In this document: piece by piece, positions 1 to 5,223 of the stretch
Layout: each line of letters begins with the position of its first letter
Position numbering within the stretch: position 1 is the stretch's first letter
Assembly: GCA_050116035.1 (NCBI GenBank)
Contig: JASFPJ010000254.1
Location: 1 to 5,223, forward strand
Reading direction: 5' to 3'
Length of the DNA: 5,223 nt
Source: SOIA01 sp050116035
Lineage (GTDB): Bacteria > Acidobacteriota > Aminicenantia > Aminicenantales > Aminicenantaceae
Program-made: the position numbers and the translations under genes
The notes under the pieces: generated by a model
What the model saw: only the letters and a program-made list of their open reading frames with translations
Told to the model about the DNA's origin: nothing
Databases searched by the model: none

Positions 1-1992
1 TTTTTTAAGGTTTTCACTTTTCCTCTGTTTAAAGGAAATCCAGAAAATGCATTTCCAGATAAGAATTCAATCGTGATTACGGAAGAAATAGCTGAAAAGT
101 ACTTCGGGGATGAAGACCCGGTCGGGAAGATAATCACTCTAAACAGCAGGTTTGATTTTACGATAACGGGAGTGGCTGAGAATCCTCCTCGCAACTCAGA
201 CATCCGGTTTGATTTTCTTGCACCCTTTGTCCTTGTCAATGATTTCGCGGGAGGCTACGATTATTTAAATGCCTGGAATGCTTCCAACTTTCCCTCTTAT
301 GTCTTTGTCCAGCAGGGCTTTGATGCCGATGCGTTTGGAGAAAAGATGGTCCCGTTCTATAAAAAACACAGGGGAGAAACTGCTCCCGATCATCAAGTAT
401 TTTCCTTCCTGTCCTTGACAAGAAAGCACCTGGATTCAGGTATCGGGACTTATAACATTCAATACATCTATCTGTTTTCCTCCATCGCCTTTATTATCCT
501 GCTCCTGGCCTGTGTCAATTGCATGAACTTAGCTGTGGCTCAATCCGTGAACAGGATCAGAGAGGTCGGGATACGAAAGACGATAGGAGCGAAGCGGCCC
601 CAGCTCATCAGACAGTTCGCAGGAGAAGCGGTGTTCTTATCGATTTTCTCCCTGCCCGTTTCCATACTCATCATCGAGATATTTCTGCCATCCTTTAATG
701 CCATTACCAATACAAAGCTCAGCATTGATTTTTTGAAAGAATGGCCGTTGCTCTTAACCTTTGTGGGGATTGCGGTAGCCGTAGGCCTGATTGCTGGGAG
801 CTATCCTGCCTTCTATTCTTCGGCCATAGATCCTGTGAAGTCACTGAGGAAGTCTTTTGAGGCAGGGTCAAAAAGGTCGATATTCAGGAATGTACTTGTT
901 GTCTTTCAGTTTTCAGCCTCTATCATTCTTATCGTTGGTACGATAATCGTCCATCATCAACTGAGCTACCTGAAAAATAAAGATTTAGGATTGGATAAAG
1001 ATCATGTCATCAACGTGACCATCACAGACCGGGAATTGCAGAGGAATTATGAATCCCTGAAAGCACAACTCCTGCAAAACCCGAATATATTGAGTGCGAC
1101 CGCAACCTCATTTTCGCCTGGTTCAGCAGGGAATAACAGTGTCTGGTGGGAAGGGAGAACAGAGGATCAGGAGCTGCAGATGCGGAATATTGCGGTGGAC
1201 CAGGACTTTATGAAAACTCTCCAGGTTGAGCTGATTGAAGGCAGAACCTTCCTTCCTTCTGAGAGAAAAAAGGCCTACATCCTGAATGAATCAGCGGTCA
1301 ATGTTCTGGGTTGGGACTCGGCTGTGGGCAAGCAGTTTGAGATGGAAAGAGTGGGATTTGAGAGAGGTCCAGTCGTTGGGGTGATCAAAGATTTTCACTT
1401 CAATCCAGCACAGTATAAAATCACTCCTCTGGTGCTCTATTTTGAACCGGGAGATTTCTTTTTGGTATCGGTTAGAGCCAATCCGGGTCATGTGTCAGGT
1501 GTCATTGATTTTATGAGGGATAAAATGAAGGAACTCGCTCCAGGTGCGCCGTTCGAACATTCTTTTCTGGACCAGAGGTTTGAACGCTTTTACAGGGATG
1601 AAGAGCGGCTGGGAAAGATATTCAACTCTTTTTCTTTCTTGGCCATCTTTATCGCTTGTATGGGACTTTTAGGATTGACTTCCTTTTCCATCGCCCGACG
1701 CACCAAAGAAATTGGAATCCGTAAGGTTCTGGGAGCCTCCACAGCGAATATATTGATTTTACTGACCAAAGAATTCACCAAATGGGTTATTGTGGCCAAT
1801 ATCTTTGCCTGCCCCATAGCCTATTGGATTATGAGCCGTTGGCTGCAGAACTTTGATAACAGAATCAGCTTTGGTGTGTGGATTTTTCTTCTGGCTGCAA
1901 TATTGGCCCTGGTTATTGCCGTCTTGACGGTCAGCTTTCAGACAGTGAAAGCCGCTCTGTCTAATCCTGTTGACGCATTGCGGTATGAATAG
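1..1992 (+). CDS. FtsX/MacB-like ABC transporter permease, 5'-truncated by window edge
   Basis: This is an inner-membrane permease subunit of a MacB/LolCE-type ABC exporter; substrate unknown. The frame is open from base 1 (663 codons visible, stop TAG), so the GTG at 73 is an internal valine and not the start. Aligned to the downstream paralogue, the visible part begins near its residue 124, so about 123 residues with the first membrane helix are missing. Numbering from the window edge, it shows the end of the first MacB-like extracytoplasmic domain with a YFGDEDPVG motif (about 33-41), helices near 156-178, 210-230, 249-268 and 297-317, a second extracytoplasmic domain (about 320-535), then helices near 544-564, 595-613 and 625-647. 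Two FtsX coupling segments (REVGIRK at 187-193, KEIGIRK at 569-575) would contact the ATPase. No Walker motifs are present, so the ATPase is a separate protein. It ends in ALRYE, as does the paralogue. The family call is secure; the substrate cannot be inferred. Confidence 0.93.
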   Translation, partial: FFKVFTFPLFKGNPENAFPDKNSIVITEEIAEKYFGDEDPVGKIITLNSRFDFTITGVAENPPRNSDIRFDFLAPFVLVNDFAGGYDYLNAWNASNFPSYVFVQQGFDADAFGEKMVPFYKKHRGETAPDHQVFSFLSLTRKHLDSGIGTYNIQYIYLFSSIAFIILLLACVNCMNLAVAQSVNRIREVGIRKTIGAKRPQLIRQFAGEAVFLSIFSLPVSILIIEIFLPSFNAITNTKLSIDFLKEWPLLLTFVGIAVAVGLIAGSYPAFYSSAIDPVKSLRKSFEAGSKRSIFRNVLVVFQFSASIILIVGTIIVHHQLSYLKNKDLGLDKDHVINVTITDRELQRNYESLKAQLLQNPNILSATATSFSPGSAGNNSVWWEGRTEDQELQMRNIAVDQDFMKTLQVELIEGRTFLPSERKKAYILNESAVNVLGWDSAVGKQFEMERVGFERGPVVGVIKDFHFNPAQYKITPLVLYFEPGDFFLVSVRANPGHVSGVIDFMRDKMKELAPGAPFEHSFLDQRFERFYRDEERLGKIFNSFSFLAIFIACMGLLGLTSFSIARRTKEIGIRKVLGASTANILILLTKEFTKWVIVANIFACPIAYWIMSRWLQNFDNRISFGVWIFLLAAILALVIAVLTVSFQTVKAALSNPVDALRYE

Positions 1993-1993
1993 G

Positions 1994-2036
1994 GTATGAA
2001 GATGTTATAAGTGTCCATCCATACGATTATTTTTTT
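1994..2036 (+). terminator. Weak terminator-like hairpin plus T-run between the two permease genes
   Basis: Just after the first permease's stop codon, GTATG (1994-1998) and GATG (2001-2004) can pair with CATC (2016-2019) and CATAC (2020-2024). This gives a 9-bp stem with a two-base AA bulge and an 11-nt loop. A T-rich stretch with seven consecutive T follows (2030-2036), five bases after the stem. The stem is AT-rich and bulged, so it is at best a weak intrinsic terminator and may only reduce read-through into the second permease. I found no convincing promoter between it and the next gene, which favours partial read-through if it works at all. The match could also be chance. Confidence 0.3.
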
Positions 2037-2063
2037 AAGAAATTGAAAGCATACTATTAATAG

Positions 2064-2069
2064 AGGAGG
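2064..2069 (+). promoter_or_regulatory. Strong Shine-Dalgarno site (AGGAGG) of the second permease
   Basis: A full AGGAGG lies six bases upstream of the ATG at 2076. This fixes the start of the second permease and fits the family's typical N-terminus (MFKNYLKIALRNLRR). The site also indicates a host that uses classical Shine-Dalgarno initiation. Confidence 0.85.
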
Positions 2070-2075
2070 GGTGAA

Positions 2076-4436
2076 ATGTTTAAGAATTATCTTAAAATCG
2101 CTTTAAGAAACCTGCGCAGACATCAGTTTTTCTCCCTTGTCAATGTGATGGGGCTTGCGGTGGGTATGGGCTGTTTTTTCCTGATCATGGCCTTGATACA
2201 GAACCAGTTCAGCTATGAAAATTTCCATGAAAAGCGCGATCAAATCTACAGACTGATGAGAGTTGAGAAAATCAGGGGGAACACAGAAACGCAGACAGGA
2301 ATTCCGGCTCCCTTAGCTCCGGAGATCAAGAATGAATTTCCTGGGATCATTGATACTGTCCGTACAGCAAAGACAGGGTCTGTGGCTGTGAATTATGGCC
2401 AGAGAAGCTTTGTTGAAAGAAGTGTTTTATTGGCGGATCCCTCTTTTTTCAAGGTGTTCACTTTCCCTCTAGTCAAGGGTAGTCCGAAGACTGCGTTGGA
2501 AGATAAGTATTCTGTGGTCCTGACTGAAGATACCGCAAAGAAGTATTTTGGCGATGAAGACCCCATAGGAAGGGTGTTGCACTATGATAACAGGATAGAC
2601 TTAAAAGTCACCGCTGTTGCCAGGAATATGCCTCGAAACACAGACTTTAAGTTTGACCTCTTGGTATCATTTGAGCTGATCAATGAGGTCATGGGATGGA
2701 ATTGCCTGGACAGCTGGGGAGCTTTCAACTGGGGAGCATACGTTCTGGTCCGGAACGATTTTGCGGTCCCTGAATTCCCCGATAGATCCATCGAGTTTTG
2801 CCGAAGGATCAGACCGGATGATACTCCTGATTTTCAGCTGCTGCATTCGTTATTCCTTAAGCCCATAACGGAAACTCATCTCCCGTCCCGCGCCATGGTG
2901 TTTATTTATGTCCTCTCGGTGATCGCTATCATCATATTGCTTCTGGCCTGCATAAATTTCATGAATCTTTCTGTTGCCCAGTCCGCAGCCAGAGCAAGAG
3001 AAGTGGGCATGAGAAAGGTGATCGGAGCCGCCCGGTTCCAGCTCATCAGACAGTTCTTGGGAGAATCCATACTCCTGTCTTTAATCGCCCTTCCTCTGGC
3101 GCTGTGTCTGGTTGAGCTTTTGATCCCTGTCTATAATAGACTTTTGAACATAGATTTCAGTATCGATTATGTTCAAAATTTACCGTTCATAGTTGGGATT
3201 TTTGGGGTCACGATACTGGTAGGCATTATCTCAGGCAGCTATCCGGCTTTCTATGCTTCAGCCATCCGCCCCATCGAATCCTTGAAAGAGGCCTTTTTAT
3301 CCGGCCGGAAGAGTTCTCTCATCAAGAAAATATTGGTGGTTTCTCAATTTTCAGTTTCCATCATCCTCATCATCAGCACCATCGTGATTTACAGTCAGCT
3401 CCATTTCGTAAAAAGTAAAGACCTGGGATTCAACAAGGATAATGTCCTGAATATCATGCTTTTTGATGATAAGCTGAGTGCGAACTATGAAAATTTCAAA
3501 GCCGAATTATTGAAAAACCCTAAGATTCTTTCTGCTTCGGGAAATTATTTCATAACTTCTGGTGGAAACAACACTGTTCGATGGGAAGGAATGAAGAAAG
3601 ATGATAACTTGTTCATGTACTGGTTCACGGCTGATTCCGATTTTTTGGAAACGTTCCAGATCGAACTTCTGGAGGGAAGAAATTTCCGCAAAGGCTCTGA
3701 ATCTGATGTCAAATACGCCTATCTCCTCAATGAATCAGCGGTCAAGGCATTAGGATGGGAGACAGCTGTTGGAAAACAGTTTGAGCTTCAAAGAGGAGGC
3801 AGTGAGATGGGCCGGGTGGTAGGTGTGGTCAAAGATGTTCATTTCTGGTCTTTACGCAGCAGAATCGGGCCTATGGTCATCTGTATGGGAAAATCCTTTG
3901 CTATAGTCTCTCTTAGGATACAACCGGATGATATTCCAGGGACTCTCGGTTTTGTCAGGAATAAGATCCAAGAATTCTCACCAAATGCTCCGTTTAAGTA
4001 CGGTTTCCTGGACACGGATGTGATTGATGACATGTACAGGCTGGAAAATATAACGGGCCAGTTTTTTATTCATTTCTCGTTCCTGGCGATTTTCATCGCC
4101 TGTCTGGGTCTGCTTGGCTTGACTTCCTATGCGATCATTCAGAGGACAAGAGAAATAGGTGTCCGAAAGGTTTTAGGCGCCACTGTCTCGAACATCGTGA
4201 TCCTGCTATCCAAACAGTTCACAAGACTCGTTTTGGTTGCCAATATCATTGCATGGCCCCTCGCATACTTTGCCATGAGACAATGGCTGCAGAGCTTCGC
4301 CTACAGAATCGGCATCGGATTCTGGATGTTTGTGCTGGCTTCTGTTCTGGTTTTTGTCATCGCTCTGGCTACCATAAGTTTTCTGGCAGTCAAAGCGGCC
4401 CTGGCCAATCCCGCCGATGCCCTGCGGTACGAGTAG
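2076..4436 (+). CDS. FtsX/MacB-like ABC transporter permease (full length, two FtsX domains)
   Basis: This complete 786-residue inner-membrane permease belongs to the long ATPase-less class related to MacB and LolC/E; substrate unknown. The start is set by an AGGAGG six bases upstream and by the family-typical basic N-terminus. Order: helix 1 (about 18-41); first MacB-like extracytoplasmic domain (about 45-270) with YFGDEDPIG at 157-165; helices near 274-297, 327-350, 370-390 and 418-440; second extracytoplasmic domain (about 441-660); helices near 662-685, 718-735 and 748-774. That gives eight helices, twice the four of MacB, consistent with an internally duplicated permease that could form the whole membrane part. 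Coupling segments REVGMRK (308-314) and REIGVRK (692-698) are the expected ATPase contacts. There is no nucleotide-binding domain. The protein is a clear paralogue of the permease 83 bp upstream: both share the ALRYE C-terminus and near-equal length over the common region. Family call secure; role in drug, peptide or lipoprotein export undetermined. Confidence 0.96.
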   Translation: MFKNYLKIALRNLRRHQFFSLVNVMGLAVGMGCFFLIMALIQNQFSYENFHEKRDQIYRLMRVEKIRGNTETQTGIPAPLAPEIKNEFPGIIDTVRTAKTGSVAVNYGQRSFVERSVLLADPSFFKVFTFPLVKGSPKTALEDKYSVVLTEDTAKKYFGDEDPIGRVLHYDNRIDLKVTAVARNMPRNTDFKFDLLVSFELINEVMGWNCLDSWGAFNWGAYVLVRNDFAVPEFPDRSIEFCRRIRPDDTPDFQLLHSLFLKPITETHLPSRAMVFIYVLSVIAIIILLLACINFMNLSVAQSAARAREVGMRKVIGAARFQLIRQFLGESILLSLIALPLALCLVELLIPVYNRLLNIDFSIDYVQNLPFIVGIFGVTILVGIISGSYPAFYASAIRPIESLKEAFLSGRKSSLIKKILVVSQFSVSIILIISTIVIYSQLHFVKSKDLGFNKDNVLNIMLFDDKLSANYENFKAELLKNPKILSASGNYFITSGGNNTVRWEGMKKDDNLFMYWFTADSDFLETFQIELLEGRNFRKGSESDVKYAYLLNESAVKALGWETAVGKQFELQRGGSEMGRVVGVVKDVHFWSLRSRIGPMVICMGKSFAIVSLRIQPDDIPGTLGFVRNKIQEFSPNAPFKYGFLDTDVIDDMYRLENITGQFFIHFSFLAIFIACLGLLGLTSYAIIQRTREIGVRKVLGATVSNIVILLSKQFTRLVLVANIIAWPLAYFAMRQWLQSFAYRIGIGFWMFVLASVLVFVIALATISFLAVKAALANPADALRYE

Positions 4437-4464
4437 GCCAGAACTTCATCAGGGGTGTTTTTCT

Positions 4465-5124
4465 TTATTCCCGTCTGGTCATTTTTTTAAGAATTTCCTT
4501 GCAGCGGGGACAGAAAGAAGCACCTTTTCTGTCCGTGTCGTCCAGGCTGTTGGAAAAATACATCACACATGCCGAGTCCGGGCAGTGTTCTAATCCAAAC
4601 ACATGGCCGAGCTCGTGAACGGCTTCTTTGATCGCCCGCTCTTTAAAAATCTTTTTGTCTTCCAGTAGGCCATAATAGCTCTGTCGCAATCGGCTCAAGG
4701 AGATGACAGCAAAGTACCCGCCTAACTCCGCCTGTCCGAAGACAAAATTCAATCCGTGGACGTAAAGGTCCACATCAGCTATACCCAGAACTTTCTCCTC
4801 TTCATGGTCCAGTTCCATGAACGATCGTAGTGTATTCAGGATATGTGGACAAAAATATTGATTTCTTCTTGGGTTGAACGCGTCCTGAGGAAGTGGCATT
4901 TTTTCGTATCGTTCAACACGGCAGTTGAATGTTTTTTCTAATTCTGTATCAAGGATTTTGAGAACGCTGCTCTCTACAGAACCGATGGGAACAAGATAGA
5001 TCTTGTTTTCCATTTTTATCCGGCTTTCTGCTTCCGAATCTGAGATGAAGATACCACAAAAATAGACAACCGTGAATACGCTTATTGTATAAATTAGCTT
5101 ATGAAACTGAACTTTCTGATCCAA
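4465..5124 (-). CDS. amzA: Archaemetzincin-family zinc metalloprotease (M54), possible N-terminal export signal
   Basis: This is a putative zinc aminopeptidase/protease of family M54. The 219-residue frame ends with the family signature: HELGHVFGLEH (170-180) gives zinc ligands H170, H174 and H180 and catalytic E171; M188 is the Met-turn; C181, C186, C205 and C208 form the second, structural zinc site. The DVDLYVHGLNFVFGQAE stretch (117-133) and the SLSRLRQSYY segment (142-151) also fit the family. The start is uncertain. TTG at 5124 has no well-placed ribosome site (a GGGAG lies 15 nt upstream) but adds 37 residues with a basic end, a hydrophobic core at about 10-28 and a possible SEA|E cleavage site. 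ATG at 5013 (residue 38) would give a conventional 182-residue cytoplasmic protein beginning MENKIYLVPIG, with only a weak GGA five bases upstream. A stop lies 10 codons above the TTG. The gene converges on the permease, 28 bp apart, and need not be related to it functionally. The family call is firm; start and location are not. Confidence 0.92.
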   Translation of the reverse strand: MDQKVQFHKLIYTISVFTVVYFCGIFISDSEAESRIKMENKIYLVPIGSVESSVLKILDTELEKTFNCRVERYEKMPLPQDAFNPRRNQYFCPHILNTLRSFMELDHEEEKVLGIADVDLYVHGLNFVFGQAELGGYFAVISLSRLRQSYYGLLEDKKIFKERAIKEAVHELGHVFGLEHCPDSACVMYFSNSLDDTDRKGASFCPRCKEILKKMTRRE

Positions 5125-5203
5125 TAAACTTAATTCAATCTCCCATTTTAATCTTTACAGTATGTTGAGATTCTCTCTCTGTCTTCATTCTCTTTATCGC
5201 CTT

Positions 5204-5210
5204 TATAATA
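5204..5210. promoter_or_regulatory. AT-rich -10-like element in the upstream region of the archaemetzincin gene
   Basis: The + strand reads TATAAT at 5204-5209, an exact match to a sigma-70-type -10 box, but no good -35 sits 16-18 bases upstream; the best is TCTTCA at 5182-5187. On the minus strand the same spot reads TATTAT (5205-5210), about 80 bases above the archaemetzincin TTG, and any -35 for that strand would lie beyond the window. It could serve a divergent gene to the right, the archaemetzincin gene, or neither. The rest of 5125-5223 shows no gene. Confidence 0.15.
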
Positions 5211-5223
5211 GATTTCGATTTTA

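Noticed and set aside
73..75. GTG at 73 as the start of the first permease
   Set aside because: The frame is open to base 1 and the 24 upstream codons (FFKVFTFPLFKGNP...) match the paralogue's FFKVFTFPLVKGSP segment, so this is an internal valine codon.
236..1817. Several 60-75-codon minus-strand frames inside the first permease
   Set aside because: They lie antisense to a well-supported gene, show no family motifs and have no convincing ribosome sites.
2043..2048. TTGAAA as a -35 box for the second permease
   Set aside because: At the proper spacing the -10 position would fall in the ribosome binding site, and the AT-rich TATTAAT is only a few bases away, so no workable promoter geometry exists.
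4418..4458. CCCTG near the end of the second permease pairing with CAGGG before a T-rich run, as a terminator
   Set aside because: The stem is only about five base pairs with a loop of roughly 30 bases, too unstable to call.
4253..4618. A 121-codon + strand reading frame spanning the permease end and the archaemetzincin
   Set aside because: It overlaps two clear protein families in other frames and has no recognisable domain. It is a shadow frame.
5125..5223. A small gene at the right edge
   Set aside because: Neither strand shows a reading frame of useful length with a start and ribosome site; the CT-rich stretch around 5171-5192 looks like simple low-complexity sequence.

Overview
The window holds the ends or whole of three protein-coding genes. 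Two large FtsX/MacB-type ABC transporter permeases lie in tandem on the + strand; the first has its 5' end outside the window. A convergent minus-strand gene encodes an archaemetzincin-type zinc metalloprotease (AmzA, peptidase family M54). No rRNA, tRNA, CRISPR array, insertion sequence or phage gene is visible.

Organism: the base composition is moderate (GC somewhat under 50 % by eye). The permeases belong to the long, eight-helix, ATPase-less class that is often expanded in tandem in Acidobacteriota, 'Candidatus Aminicenantes', Bacteroidota and related bacteria. The second permease has a strong AGGAGG ribosome binding site, which argues against Bacteroidota, where such sites are uncommon. 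Archaemetzincins are widespread in archaea and patchy in bacteria. An Aminicenantes- or Acidobacteriota-like bacterium is a reasonable guess, but the window alone does not prove it.

Layout: 1-1992 is the first permease, lacking about 123 N-terminal residues. 1993-2075 is an intergenic gap with a weak terminator-like hairpin followed by the ribosome binding site of the next gene. 2076-4436 is the complete second permease (786 aa), a clear paralogue of the first. 4437-4464 is a 28-bp convergent gap. 4465-5124 (minus) is the archaemetzincin, whose start codon is uncertain. 5125-5223 is noncoding upstream sequence with one AT-rich, -10-like element.

How they work together: the two permeases probably each form, or jointly form, the membrane part of a MacB/LolCDE-like mechanotransmission exporter. 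They need a separate ATP-binding subunit that is not in this window, and their substrate cannot be read from the sequence. The archaemetzincin is on the opposite strand and nothing ties it functionally to the transporter. The most interesting point is that its longest reading frame carries a signal-peptide- or anchor-like N-terminus, unusual for a family regarded as cytoplasmic. I see no convincing evidence of a wholly new multi-gene system here.
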